From NCBI RefSeq assembly GCF_963674565.1, contig NZ_OY771430.1, forward strand, positions 5,208,001 to 5,272,000: 64,000 nt of DNA, read 5' to 3'. Position numbers and translations under genes: made by a program. How positions within the stretch are numbered: position 1 is the stretch's first letter; every line of letters starts with the position of its first letter. Below, piece by piece: positions 9,620 through 18,826 of this stretch. Source of the stretch: an uncultured Carboxylicivirga sp. GTDB lineage: Bacteria; Bacteroidota; Bacteroidia; Bacteroidales; Marinilabiliaceae. The notes beneath the pieces were generated by a model that saw only the letters and a program-made list of their open reading frames with translations, was not told the origin of the DNA and did no database searches.

Positions 9620-9793
9620 ATGGAATTTATTTTTCAAGTTTTAGCCCAACTATTTTCACCTGTAAATGAAGATCAAGCAAATGAAAAAGTGCTTGAAATG
9701 AAGGAAGTTGAAATGCAAGAAGAGAAAATTTTGGAAACAGAAAAGGCTGAACAAGAGCAACCAAACTTGTTTGGTTTGATGGAATTTCATTAA
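9620..9793 (+). CDS. Small acidic protein between sigma factor and anti-sigma factor
   Basis: An ORF of 57 codons runs from ATG 9620 to TAA 9791-9793 and stops 7 bases before the FecR start. The N-terminus is hydrophobic (MEFIFQVLAQLFSPV); the remainder is a Glu/Lys/Gln-rich helix (about residues 18-47) ending in NLFGLMEFH. I recognise no family. Support for translation is its place in a co-directional operon and its tight spacing to fecR; the lack of a strong ribosome-binding site and its short length leave doubt. A helper of sigma or anti-sigma control is only a guess from position. Confidence 0.5.
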   Translation: MEFIFQVLAQLFSPVNEDQANEKVLEMKEVEMQEEKILETEKAEQEQPNLFGLMEFH

Positions 9794-9800
9794 TAATTAT

Positions 9801-10784
9801 ATGAGTGAGAACTGGGGAAATATTGATGAGCTTATAGTTAAGCATCTAACAAACTCGCTTACTTCAGACGAAGGAGAACAACTAAATAGTTGGTTAAATC
9901 TTTCATCTGATAATCAAGTGTATTTCGAAGAGGTGCAAGCTGTTTGGAATCATTCTTCAAATATTATGGCATTTGATGCTATTGATGTTGAAGAAGACTA
10001 TAAGCAATTTGCCTCTAAAGTAGGCTTTACCAATGAAAAAATGATTGGTAAAAAAGTATCCTTTTCATTTAGGAATATTGCAGCAATGCTCTTGCCTTTG
10101 ATAGCAGTGAGTGTTGCTCTGACATTATATCAAACTACTCCCGGTTTTGGAAAATGGGTAGCTTTTTCTTCTTCAAATGAAGTAGAAAGTATTGTATTAC
10201 CCGATAATTCAATGGTTGATTTGAATACGCATAGTAAACTGGTATTCGAAAAATCATTTGATGGTCGACAAAGACGATTAAAACTTCACGGAGAAGGGTT
10301 TTTTAAAGTAACCAAGAATCCTGAACAGCCTTTTGTTGTGAAGGTGGGTAATACAGAAGTGAAAGTGTTAGGTACCGCTTTTTATCTTGAGGAAACAGGT
10401 GTTAATGGAGCAACCAACCTGATTGTTACAGAAGGTCGGGTTATGTTTTCATCAAACGAAAAAAATGTAATTGTTTCAAAGGGAGAATCTGCTTCATTTA
10501 TTAATGGAGAATTTGAAAAAGTAAATGATACACCTTTAAATAGGATGTCATGGAGAACAGGTGTCATTGAGTTTGAAAAAACCGGAATGAAGGAAGTTCT
10601 ACAAACCTTAAAAGATCATTTTACTGAAGATATTGAGGAGATTGAAAATAAAGCTGAAGTTACCGACAGAGTAATTACTTCGAAGTTTAATTCTCCAAAG
10701 CTGGAAGAAGTTCTGGTTGAGCTGCGAATACATTTCAAGAAAAACTTTACCATGGATGGCAAAAAATTGATCATCTCTGATTAA
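9801..10784 (+). CDS. FecR family anti-sigma factor
   Basis: FecR-type proteins hold an ECF sigma factor inactive and release it when the outer-membrane receptor signals through the periplasm. The 327-residue protein has a cytosolic N-terminal helical domain (about 1-75; AVWNHSSN), one transmembrane helix about residues 90-107 (AAMLLPLIAVSVALTLY), the FecR domain about 125-220 (LPDNSMVDLNTHSKLVFE, LHGEGFFKVTKNPEQPFVV, VLGTAFYL, VTEGRV) and a C-terminal DUF4974-like domain (about 255-325). It lies between the sigma factor and the STN-containing receptor, which is the expected order for a transenvelope signalling system. Confidence 0.93.
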   Translation: MSENWGNIDELIVKHLTNSLTSDEGEQLNSWLNLSSDNQVYFEEVQAVWNHSSNIMAFDAIDVEEDYKQFASKVGFTNEKMIGKKVSFSFRNIAAMLLPLIAVSVALTLYQTTPGFGKWVAFSSSNEVESIVLPDNSMVDLNTHSKLVFEKSFDGRQRRLKLHGEGFFKVTKNPEQPFVVKVGNTEVKVLGTAFYLEETGVNGATNLIVTEGRVMFSSNEKNVIVSKGESASFINGEFEKVNDTPLNRMSWRTGVIEFEKTGMKEVLQTLKDHFTEDIEEIENKAEVTDRVITSKFNSPKLEEVLVELRIHFKKNFTMDGKKLIISD

Positions 10785-10805
10785 ATTCGGGGATGATAAT
10801 TTGAA

Positions 10806-13463
10806 ATGCCGAAACTGGAAAATTTAGGTTATAAAAATATTTTCATCATTTTGCTCATTCATCTGTTTGCGATACAGTTGAATGGGCAAAACGTTTTATA
10901 TGAGGAAGTGTCATTTGATACTTCCAAAGCTTCTACTGCTTATTTTCTGAAGTCGATTGAAGATCAGGCTAAGGTTGTTTTTAGTTACAGTAATATGCTC
11001 TGTTTCGAAGAAAACATTGAGTTAAGTCGTTCTTCTGCTACAATACGTGAGATTTTAAATGAACTTTTTATTAAATGTCCCTCTAGCTTTCTGGTCAGAG
11101 GAAATAAAATCATTATTCAACCCTACGAAGGTATTCCCGGAAAACATGTTATCAGGGGTTATATTCGGGATACCAAATCAAAAGAGGCGTTAATTCAGGC
11201 AAATATTTACGACGAAGATCAATTGTTGGGAACAGTAAGTAATAATTTTGGTTTTTACAGTCTTACTCTGCCTGCGGGATATACACGGTTGAATTGTTCT
11301 TACGTCGGGTATGAACATCAGGAAATGTTAATTGACTTGCAATCAGATACGGTTATTCATTTTGATATGGTTGCCGATAGTCAGATCAGAGAAATTGCCA
11401 TTGTTAAGTCAAAAGTTCCGAATAAAGTTAAAAGTACCAGAACAGGAACAGTTGATTTACCCATCGAACAAATAAAAAATGTTCCGGTATTTTTAGGTGA
11501 AGTTGATTTAGTGAAGAGTATTCAATTGTTGCCAGGTATTCAAAGTGGAGGTGAAGGATTAAGTGCTCTGTATGTCAGGGGCGGAGGTCCTGATCAGAAT
11601 ATGGTATTGATGGATGATGTGCCTGTGTATAATGTTGGCCACTTGTTGGGATTCTTTTCCATATTCAATGCCGACGCGGTTAATCATGTAAGTGTTGTTA
11701 AGGGGGGATTTCCGGCACGGTATGGAGGAAGATTATCTTCGGTTGTTGATATTCGCATGTATGATGGAAATGATCAGGAGTTTAAAGGACTGGCCAGTAT
11801 AGGTGTTTTATCCAGCAGGGTGGCAGCAGAAGGGCCGTTGATAAAAGATAAATCGTCTTTTTCTGTCTCCATAAGACGAACGTATATGGATATTTTTACC
11901 GGTTTATTGCAGTTAAATGACAATAACAAAAGCCGGTTTTATTTCTACGACTTTAATTCAAAGTTTAACCTGAAATTAGGTTATAAAGACCGGATATATG
12001 TTAGTTCGTATTTGGGCAAGGATCAGTATGATCTTCAATATAACTTTCAGAATATTGAGATTAATGCCAATGAAACCAATACCTCAAGTCAGGTAGTTGA
12101 AGCATACGATGAAAGTGATATAGGTTGGAAAAATGCGGTGTTTTCTTCACGCTGGAATCACATCTTTGGCGAAAAGATGTTTGTAAATACAACAGCAAGT
12201 TATAGTGATTATCAGTTCTATATTGGTCAGAAAGTAAATTACCAGTCAGATGGTGACTGGACGGTTGTCAATCAGAATTATTTTAGTGGAATAAAGGATT
12301 ATACTTTAAAAACAGATTGGGATTATGTCCCAACGCCCACTCATTATTTCAGATTTGGTGCAAGTTTGACAGCTCATAATTTTTACCCTGGAATTGATGT
12401 GTATTTGCAGGAAAATACCGGAAGCGAGGCAATCGACACAACCTATGGAGGCAACCGTATGTTTCGACCAGAATTAAGGTTATATGTTGAGGACGATTTT
12501 AATCTTACAGATAACCTAAGGTTAAATATTGGAGGACATTTTTCGGCATTCCAAACAGAATCAAAGTATTACTGGTCGGCAGAGCCCCGACTTTCGGCTC
12601 GTTACCTTATTAATGACAGAATGTCGGTGAAAGCAGCCTATAGTCATATGACACAATACATGCATTTATTACGAACATCAAGTGTGTCAATGCCAACCGA
12701 TATGTGGTTGCCGGTATCTGATGAATTAAGACCGATGAGGGCTACTCAGACGGCACTTGGATGGGAATATGAGATAGGTAAAGGCTTTGGCCTATCTATT
12801 GAAGCATATTACAAATCATTCTCAGATATTTTAGCTTATAAAGAATCGACCAGTTATTTTGATTTTACTTCAGACTGGCGTAATAAGTTAACAGCAGGTG
12901 ATGGTGAATCAAAAGGCATTGAATTTTTACTTCACAAGAAAACAGGTAGTTTATCAGGTTGGTTTGGCTACACTTATTCAAAAACAATTAATCAGTTTGA
13001 TGATTTGAATAATGGAAATCCTTTCCCTGCAGATTTCGATAGAACACATGATGCTTCGCTGTTTCTAATGTATCGATTTAAAAAAGGGGTCACCCTAAGC
13101 GGTACCTGGACATTTGGAACAGGAAGTCCGATAACTTTGCCTGAAACCAAATATTATGCACCCGATTTGCCAACTCAGGAAAATGAATTTGACACTAAAT
13201 ATAATCAGTACATAAGTGAGCGAAATAGTTATCGAATGCCTAACTTTCACAGGCTCGATATGGGAGTTAATTTTGAAAAAGAAAAACCTTACGGTAGCAG
13301 AATCTGGAGTTTTGGACTTTTGAATGCATATGGTCGTCAGAACCCATTCTTCCTTTATTTTTCGGATACAGAACAGGATAATGGTGATATAAAGCGTTCG
13401 TTAAAGCAATTTAGTTTGTTCCCGTTTCCAATGCCATATGCCAGGTTTACAATACGGTTTTAG
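10806..13463 (+). CDS. TonB-dependent receptor with STN signalling domain
   Basis: An 885-residue outer-membrane transporter. After a signal peptide (residues 1-27, ending LNGQN) come a secretin/TonB short N-terminal (STN) domain about 48-105 (AYFLKSIEDQAKVVFSYS), a carboxypeptidase-regulatory-like domain about 117-190 (VIRGYIRDTKSKEALIQ), a plug domain about 215-330 (LPGIQSGGEGLSALYVRGGG, NMVLMDDVPVY) and a beta-barrel ending in YARFTIRF. The STN domain is the part that contacts FecR, which fits the two upstream regulators. The next gene, 2 bases on, encodes a DUF4249 lipoprotein, a common partner of this receptor type. The substrate is not evident; no SusD-like gene is present, which argues against a classic glycan PUL. 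Confidence 0.92.
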   Translation: MPKLENLGYKNIFIILLIHLFAIQLNGQNVLYEEVSFDTSKASTAYFLKSIEDQAKVVFSYSNMLCFEENIELSRSSATIREILNELFIKCPSSFLVRGNKIIIQPYEGIPGKHVIRGYIRDTKSKEALIQANIYDEDQLLGTVSNNFGFYSLTLPAGYTRLNCSYVGYEHQEMLIDLQSDTVIHFDMVADSQIREIAIVKSKVPNKVKSTRTGTVDLPIEQIKNVPVFLGEVDLVKSIQLLPGIQSGGEGLSALYVRGGGPDQNMVLMDDVPVYNVGHLLGFFSIFNADAVNHVSVVKGGFPARYGGRLSSVVDIRMYDGNDQEFKGLASIGVLSSRVAAEGPLIKDKSSFSVSIRRTYMDIFTGLLQLNDNNKSRFYFYDFNSKFNLKLGYKDRIYVSSYLGKDQYDLQYNFQNIEINANETNTSSQVVEAYDESDIGWKNAVFSSRWNHIFGEKMFVNTTASYSDYQFYIGQKVNYQSDGDWTVVNQNYFSGIKDYTLKTDWDYVPTPTHYFRFGASLTAHNFYPGIDVYLQENTGSEAIDTTYGGNRMFRPELRLYVEDDFNLTDNLRLNIGGHFSAFQTESKYYWSAEPRLSARYLINDRMSVKAAYSHMTQYMHLLRTSSVSMPTDMWLPVSDELRPMRATQTALGWEYEIGKGFGLSIEAYYKSFSDILAYKESTSYFDFTSDWRNKLTAGDGESKGIEFLLHKKTGSLSGWFGYTYSKTINQFDDLNNGNPFPADFDRTHDASLFLMYRFKKGVTLSGTWTFGTGSPITLPETKYYAPDLPTQENEFDTKYNQYISERNSYRMPNFHRLDMGVNFEKEKPYGSRIWSFGLLNAYGRQNPFFLYFSDTEQDNGDIKRSLKQFSLFPFPMPYARFTIRF

Positions 13464-13465
13464 AT

Positions 13466-14410
13466 ATGAGATGGAGTGTTATAAAATATGGTTTAATTGT
13501 TTCATTTCTATTATTGATGCTTTCCTGTGAGAAAGATATCCTAATTGAGTTAAATGATCAGCCCGATAAGTTGGTTATGTATTCCTTTATATATCCCGAC
13601 AGTACATTGAGTCTGCATTTTAGTAAGAGTCAGAGTATTTTGTCAGTGCCTAGCTATAAACAAGTAGAAAATGCGAGATTTCGAATCTCAATAAATGGAA
13701 TAAATCAGGGAACTTATATTCTTCCATCTGATACAGTTTGGAGTAACTGGAAGGAGTTTACTTTTACTAAAGGTGATGATATTGTAATTGAAGCTTTTGA
13801 AAGAGAGGGTGATACAATTTTTGTAGAATCCTATTTGCCTGATGAAATTTCTATCGAAAAGATGGATACAAGTACCATCAACTATAGTTATACCGATGGT
13901 ATTCAGATGAGTTATTTAAAAACGAAGATAACATTTTCAGACCCTTTAGCTGAGGAAGATTATTACCAATTATATATTATTCGTGAAGGATATGGGATGT
14001 TAAATAATGAGCCATATTACACGAGGGATGTGGTAGATTACGATAAAGATGATCCAATTTTTCTTCAGAAGGATCAAAGCGGAAGCTTATTACAAGGATT
14101 GAATTTTCAGGGTTTATTTACTGATGAATTGGTAAATGGAATAACTTATACGATTAATGTCAACATTCCGAAGGATTATCTGTTTTTTGATTATTATGAA
14201 GACAAAATAAAAATCTCACTTTATTTATATCATCATACTTATGACTATTATTCTTATTTCAGAAGTAAGGTAATTTCAGCAGGGTATGATGGTTTTTATG
14301 AAGGCTTACCCATATTTGATCCTAATCAGATTCATAATAATATTGAAGGAGGATTAGGGTTAGTTTCAGGGATGTCATTCACTGTTGATTCTATTGTTTT
14401 ATATCAGTAA
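13466..14410 (+). CDS. DUF4249 family lipoprotein
   Basis: A 314-residue lipoprotein: hydrophobic residues 8-19 followed by the lipobox LLMLSCEKD (lipidated Cys near 21). The body is beta-strand rich and matches the DUF4249 pattern of an early LVMYSFIYPD segment, a central carbohydrate- or Ig-like sandwich, and a late YYDYFSK-like stretch (here DYYSYFRSKVISAGYDGFYE). DUF4249 proteins commonly follow STN/TonB receptors in Bacteroidota and probably assist uptake at the cell surface; their ligand is unknown. Only 2 bases separate it from the receptor gene, so the two are co-translated. Confidence 0.85.
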   Translation: MRWSVIKYGLIVSFLLLMLSCEKDILIELNDQPDKLVMYSFIYPDSTLSLHFSKSQSILSVPSYKQVENARFRISINGINQGTYILPSDTVWSNWKEFTFTKGDDIVIEAFEREGDTIFVESYLPDEISIEKMDTSTINYSYTDGIQMSYLKTKITFSDPLAEEDYYQLYIIREGYGMLNNEPYYTRDVVDYDKDDPIFLQKDQSGSLLQGLNFQGLFTDELVNGITYTINVNIPKDYLFFDYYEDKIKISLYLYHHTYDYYSYFRSKVISAGYDGFYEGLPIFDPNQIHNNIEGGLGLVSGMSFTVDSIVLYQ

Positions 14411-14564
14411 TTTTATATAAATCTGATATTTTGTCAGTTAATCGGTTGGCATGTCAGTATGATGAACGGATTAATAGGACCATTTTTGAACGGCATAAAT
14501 TTTGATTGTCAAACGCTGAATAACTAGTTTTTAAATTATATAAAAATATAAATACATACATATT

Positions 14565-15566
14565 ATGGCTCTATTCGGAAAAATGGAGGATTTGAGTGCC
14601 CCCAAAAAAGATAATAATGAAGCAACTGATGTTGAAAAAGTAAAAGTTTTAATTATAGGTTCTGGTCCGGCAGGATATACAGCAGCAATTTATGCTGCCC
14701 GTGCCAATCTGAGCCCGGTTATGTATGAAGGAATGCAACCCGGAGGACAATTAACCACTACCACAGAGGTTGAAAATTTCCCTGGTTATCCATCTGGTAT
14801 CACAGGTCCTGAAATGATGGAAGACCTTAAAAAACAAGCTGAACGTTTTGGAACAGATATTCGTTTTGGAATGGCTACAAAAGCAGATTTATCTGCCCGT
14901 CCGTTTAAAGTAACAATTGATGAGAGTAAAGTAGTTGAGGCTGAGGCCTTGATTATTGCTACGGGTGCAACAGCCAAATATTTAGGTTTACCTGATGAAA
15001 CAAAATATGCTGGTTCAGGTGTATCGGCTTGTGCAACATGCGATGGATTTTTCTACAGAGGTAAAGATGTGGCTGTAGTAGGTGGTGGAGATACTGCTTG
15101 TGAAGAAGCATTGTATCTTTCAGGTTTGACAAAGAAAGTATACCTGATTGTTCGTCGTGATGAATTACGTGCTTCAAAAGTGATGCAGGATAGAGTAATC
15201 AAAGCTCAAAACATCGAAATTCTTTGGAAACATCAGACTAAAGGATTGTTTGGAGATGGAGTTGTTGAAGGTGCTACTTTAGTAAAAAATATGGGTACTC
15301 CGGAGGAAGAAGAAGTGAAGATCGCTATTGATGGATTCTTCCTTGGAATTGGACATAAGCCAAACTCAGAAATTTTTGCTGATTACATTGATACTAATGA
15401 AGTAGGTTATATTAAAACCATTCCCGGAACTTCAAAAACCAATGTGCCAGGAGTATTTGCCTGTGGAGATGTTCAGGATGATCAATATCGTCAGGCAGTT
15501 ACTGCTGCAGGTTCTGGCTGTATGGCTGCCATTGATGCAGAACGTTTTCTGGCTGAGCAGGATTAA
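14565..15566 (+). CDS. trxB: Thioredoxin-disulfide reductase
   Basis: TrxB passes electrons from NADPH through FAD to thioredoxin in the cytosol. The 333 residues include the FAD-binding GSGPAG (residues 32-37), the redox pair C156-A-T-C159 in SACATCDGFF, the NADPH-binding GGGDTACEEA near 173 and the C-terminal FAD motif FACGDVQDDQYRQAVTAAG. A 26-residue N-terminal extension (rich in D, E, K) precedes the usual start; the first ATG at 14565 follows an A/T-rich leader, and M7 is an alternative start. Likely client proteins are encoded at 41033 and, if it reaches the periplasm through a relay, 41419. Confidence 0.96.
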   Translation: MALFGKMEDLSAPKKDNNEATDVEKVKVLIIGSGPAGYTAAIYAARANLSPVMYEGMQPGGQLTTTTEVENFPGYPSGITGPEMMEDLKKQAERFGTDIRFGMATKADLSARPFKVTIDESKVVEAEALIIATGATAKYLGLPDETKYAGSGVSACATCDGFFYRGKDVAVVGGGDTACEEALYLSGLTKKVYLIVRRDELRASKVMQDRVIKAQNIEILWKHQTKGLFGDGVVEGATLVKNMGTPEEEEVKIAIDGFFLGIGHKPNSEIFADYIDTNEVGYIKTIPGTSKTNVPGVFACGDVQDDQYRQAVTAAGSGCMAAIDAERFLAEQD

Positions 15567-15587
15567 GTTTATGATACAATATTTCAG

Positions 15588-15615
15588 AAAGGGAAGCAAA
15601 AGCTTCCCTTTTTTT
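15588..15615 (+). terminator. Terminator after trxB
   Basis: AAAGGGAAGC and GCTTCCCTTT form a 10-bp stem with a 4-base AAAA loop followed by T residues. Confidence 0.85.
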
Positions 15616-15676
15616 ATGTCTTTACTTTGGTGTATCTTCAACTTTTATTTGAATACAATTAAATTCCTGAATTGAA

Positions 15677-17176
15677 ATGAAACGATGCATTGTTCTTATT
15701 CAGTTTGTTTTTCTGACAACTGTATTGTTGTATGCAGGTAAATATCCCAAAAGGGAAATGCGTGCTGTTTGGATTGCAACGGTTGCCAATATCGACTGGC
15801 CCTCAAGAGCCGGATTAACAACTGACATGCAACAGGAAGAAATGATTGAATTACTGGATCTTGCAAAAGAATATCATTTCAATACTGTTATTTTTCAAAT
15901 AAGACCATCGACCGATGCATTCTATCAATCTTCTTTTGAGCCATGGTCGCAATGGCTTACCGGAAAGCAGGGTAAAGCACCTGATCCATTTTATGATCCA
16001 CTGGAATTTACAATCAAAGAATGTAGGAAAAGAGGTTTGGATATTCATGTTTGGATGAATCCATATCGGGCAGTTTTCGACACTGCCAAAAGTTCAATTG
16101 CCGAATCTAATCCGGTAAAGTCGAATCCGGAATGGTTTGTAACGTATGGTAGCAAAGCTTATTTCAACCCGGGACTTCCCGAAACACGCAATCATGTTTG
16201 TAATGTGGTGGCAGATATTTTAAGAAGATATGAGATCGATGCCATTCATTTTGATGATTATTTTTATCCATATCGAATCAGTGGAAAAGATTTTCCCGAT
16301 CAACAGGCATTTGAATTATATCCCAGAGGTTTTTCAACTAATGAAAAGGAAAATTGGAGAAGAGATAATGTGGACCTTATCATTAAACAGCTTCATGATA
16401 CCATAAAAGCTGTTACACCATATGTTGAGTTTGGTATATCACCGTTTGGTGTTTGGCGTAATAACGACAAGGATCCAAGAGGATCGGCAACAAAAGCTGG
16501 TCAAACCAATTATGACGATCTGTATGCTGATGTGTTAAAATGGCAGCAGGAAGGATGGATTGACTATGTTACCCCTCAAATATATTGGCCAATAGGCAAG
16601 AAGGTAGCCGACTATGCAGTATTGGTTGACTGGTGGGATAAAAATGCTTTTGGCTGTCCTCTGTATATCGGACACGGTTTATATCGACTGGATGCTAAAT
16701 CTGGTGAGAAAGCCTGGCAGAAATCAAAAGAAATGGATAAGCAGGTTAAATTGCTTCGGAAATATGAGAATGTGGAAGGGAGTATGTTTTTTAGTGCCAA
16801 ATATATGCGCACTAATCCTTTGGGATTTAAACAACGGATGCAGAAAAAGCATTACAGGTATGTGGCACTTCCTCCCAAAAATATAAGAGTGACACAGATT
16901 ATGCCAGAACGCCCTGAAAACGCTCAATGGGATGTTAAAAATGATACCATCTCACTTTCATGGAATGCTGGTGAAAATAATGTGGGATACATCATTTACA
17001 AATGCAAAAAAAGCAAAGAATTAAAGTTGGATGATGTTCGATCGATTGTTGCAGTAACAGGAGATACGGAATTAAAATTTAAACTTGATGATCAGAACAG
17101 TCCGTATAAGTATGATTATATTATTACCGGGATCAGCATCACCAATAATGAGTCGAACGGAGTAATATTCAGATAA
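15677..17176 (+). CDS. GHL10 (family 10-like) glycosyl hydrolase, exported
   Basis: A 499-residue protein with a signal peptide (residues 1-20). Residues about 25-330 match the GHL10/DUF187 family of TIM-barrel glycosidases: REMRAVWIATVANIDWPSR, FNTVIFQIRPSTDAFYQS, GLDIHVWMNPYRA, IDAIHFDDYFYPY and the C-terminal WIDYVTPQIYWP. The acidic pair in HFDDYF is the likely active-site area. Residues about 400-499 look like a fibronectin type III-like beta-sandwich (WDVKNDTISLSWNAGENNVGY is its core). Related proteins are often predicted to act on peptidoglycan or glycan side chains, but the substrate here is unknown. It is a single gene with a short leader after the trxB terminator. Confidence 0.85.
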   Translation: MKRCIVLIQFVFLTTVLLYAGKYPKREMRAVWIATVANIDWPSRAGLTTDMQQEEMIELLDLAKEYHFNTVIFQIRPSTDAFYQSSFEPWSQWLTGKQGKAPDPFYDPLEFTIKECRKRGLDIHVWMNPYRAVFDTAKSSIAESNPVKSNPEWFVTYGSKAYFNPGLPETRNHVCNVVADILRRYEIDAIHFDDYFYPYRISGKDFPDQQAFELYPRGFSTNEKENWRRDNVDLIIKQLHDTIKAVTPYVEFGISPFGVWRNNDKDPRGSATKAGQTNYDDLYADVLKWQQEGWIDYVTPQIYWPIGKKVADYAVLVDWWDKNAFGCPLYIGHGLYRLDAKSGEKAWQKSKEMDKQVKLLRKYENVEGSMFFSAKYMRTNPLGFKQRMQKKHYRYVALPPKNIRVTQIMPERPENAQWDVKNDTISLSWNAGENNVGYIIYKCKKSKELKLDDVRSIVAVTGDTELKFKLDDQNSPYKYDYIITGISITNNESNGVIFR

Positions 17177-17210
17177 AAAAATGGAAGAGGTCCCGATAAC
17201 CTCTTCCATT
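17174..17210 (-). terminator. Terminator of the secreted-protein operon
   Basis: A perfect 12-bp stem (17180-17191 with 17199-17210) with a 7-base loop is followed on the minus strand by seven T residues. It lies 30 bases past the stop of the 17240 gene and also sits just after the plus-strand glycosidase, though the plus strand lacks a T run there. Confidence 0.75.
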
Positions 17211-17239
17211 AACTGCACCCCTTTGTATTAAATCAGGAA

Positions 17240-18826
17240 TTAATTCTTTACTATCTTGAGTGTTTCTTCTCCATCATCAGATTGTATTTTTAGCAGGTAA
17301 ATACCTTCTGATAATTGATCCAGGTTTATTGAATTTGTATTTTCATTAACAAGTTTTGAGAATACGCATTTACCTGTGATATTAAATAAAGATAATGTGC
17401 ATCCTGATTTCAACAGTTGATTAAAATACAAAGTGGATTTTACAGGATTAGGAAATACTTTAAAACTATTATAAGTTGACTCTTCAATTGAAGTTGGTAT
17501 TTCGTTATAAACGGCTGATATTTCAACTTCTGAAAGTGTATGATTAAAAATGCGAATATCATCAATGGCTCCTTTAAAATAACCATCCTGCAAGAAGTTA
17601 CTCCTGGCAACATATTGTTTGGTTCTTAAAACCTGTGCAGGAACAACTCCATTCGTTAATTCATTCACAAGAACTCCATTTTTATATATTCTCATTACTC
17701 CATTATCACTTACTGTGGCACTATAAAAATCCCAGGAAGATGCTGTTATAATATAGCTACTTGAAGTTACACCTTTGGTAGATGTACTATAAATCTGAAA
17801 AAAGAATTTTCCTGCAGTTTGGTAATTAGATACAATAATATTTGCATTGGATGAGCCATTGGCTAAATCAATGACTCTTGAATAATTATTAAAATCATCC
17901 CAGCGGGCCCAGAAAGTGATTGACATAGCTCCACCATTCTCCCAGTCTCCCAAATCAATATAGTCGTCAATGCCATCAAAGTAATAGGCACAATTGGCAT
18001 TATCATCTCTATCGGGTGTTAAAATGGCTCCATAAACTGTTCCATGATGATCATTTCCACTGCTATCATTAGCATCACCATTAAAAGAATAATGAGCCAT
18101 CAGACCAGCGCTATTAGAGCATGGATACCCACTAACCCAGTTTGATTCATTGATATTATAGAGGGTTCCATCATTATTATTTTCTGAAGAATCCAAAACA
18201 ATGTTGCCACTTCCCTCTTCAAATTGCCAAAGGAGTACCAATTCTGACGATGTCTCTGCTATTTTTCTTTTATAATTCTCAAGAATTTCTTCTTCCGTCC
18301 GAGCCGTATTCCAAACTCTTACCTGGTCAATAATCCCATTAAAATGCTGAATGCTGGTTTCATCTGTTCGATCAGTACCTTGTCCAACAACAAAATTATA
18401 TTGAGATGAGCGAACTGAATAGGTAAAGGTAAGTACAGGATAACCGTCGATAAATAATTTTGAACCATTGGTAATATTGTCTTGAAATGAAAAGGCAACG
18501 TGATGCCACACGTTATCCGACAATGTTATGTCCGTATTGTAAGTGTTGAAACTGCCGTCCCAACTATAGGCAACTAATTTATTGTCTAACAGGTAAATTC
18601 CGTAACTATAGTGTTTTACAATAATTCCACGATACCCTGATCCTGCATCAGAAGTTTTAATCCAGGCTTCAAGAGTTCCATTAGAAATATTTAGAGAAGC
18701 ATTATTATTACCCATGATAAAAGTTCGCACAGCATCACCTTCAAAATTAATTGCTGTTTGAGCTGATAAGTTGAAAGATAACCAGCATAAGATGAGGTAA
18801 AATGTCAATTTATTCATAGTCAGCAT
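17240..18826 (-). CDS. Double LamG-domain secreted protein with type IX sorting tail
   Basis: A 528-residue secreted protein. The signal peptide is best explained by a start at the fourth codon (MNKLTFYLILCWLSFNLSAQ, ATG at 18815-18817); the upstream ATG at 18826 abuts the stop codon of the preceding gene. Two concanavalin-like LamG domains are visible, about residues 25-205 (TLEAWIKTSD, NVWHHVAFSF, FNGIIDQVRVWNTART) and 235-440 (AHYSFNGDANDSSGN, GAIDDIRIFNHTLS). Residues about 455-528 form a Por-secretion C-terminal sorting domain (VFPNPVKSTLYF, LFNITGKCVFS, GIYLLKIQSDDGEETLKIVK). Such proteins are exported by the type IX system and attached to the surface or released. Glycan binding is plausible; no catalytic module is seen. 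Confidence 0.85.
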   Translation of the reverse strand: MLTMNKLTFYLILCWLSFNLSAQTAINFEGDAVRTFIMGNNNASLNISNGTLEAWIKTSDAGSGYRGIIVKHYSYGIYLLDNKLVAYSWDGSFNTYNTDITLSDNVWHHVAFSFQDNITNGSKLFIDGYPVLTFTYSVRSSQYNFVVGQGTDRTDETSIQHFNGIIDQVRVWNTARTEEEILENYKRKIAETSSELVLLWQFEEGSGNIVLDSSENNNDGTLYNINESNWVSGYPCSNSAGLMAHYSFNGDANDSSGNDHHGTVYGAILTPDRDDNANCAYYFDGIDDYIDLGDWENGGAMSITFWARWDDFNNYSRVIDLANGSSNANIIVSNYQTAGKFFFQIYSTSTKGVTSSSYIITASSWDFYSATVSDNGVMRIYKNGVLVNELTNGVVPAQVLRTKQYVARSNFLQDGYFKGAIDDIRIFNHTLSEVEISAVYNEIPTSIEESTYNSFKVFPNPVKSTLYFNQLLKSGCTLSLFNITGKCVFSKLVNENTNSINLDQLSEGIYLLKIQSDDGEETLKIVKN

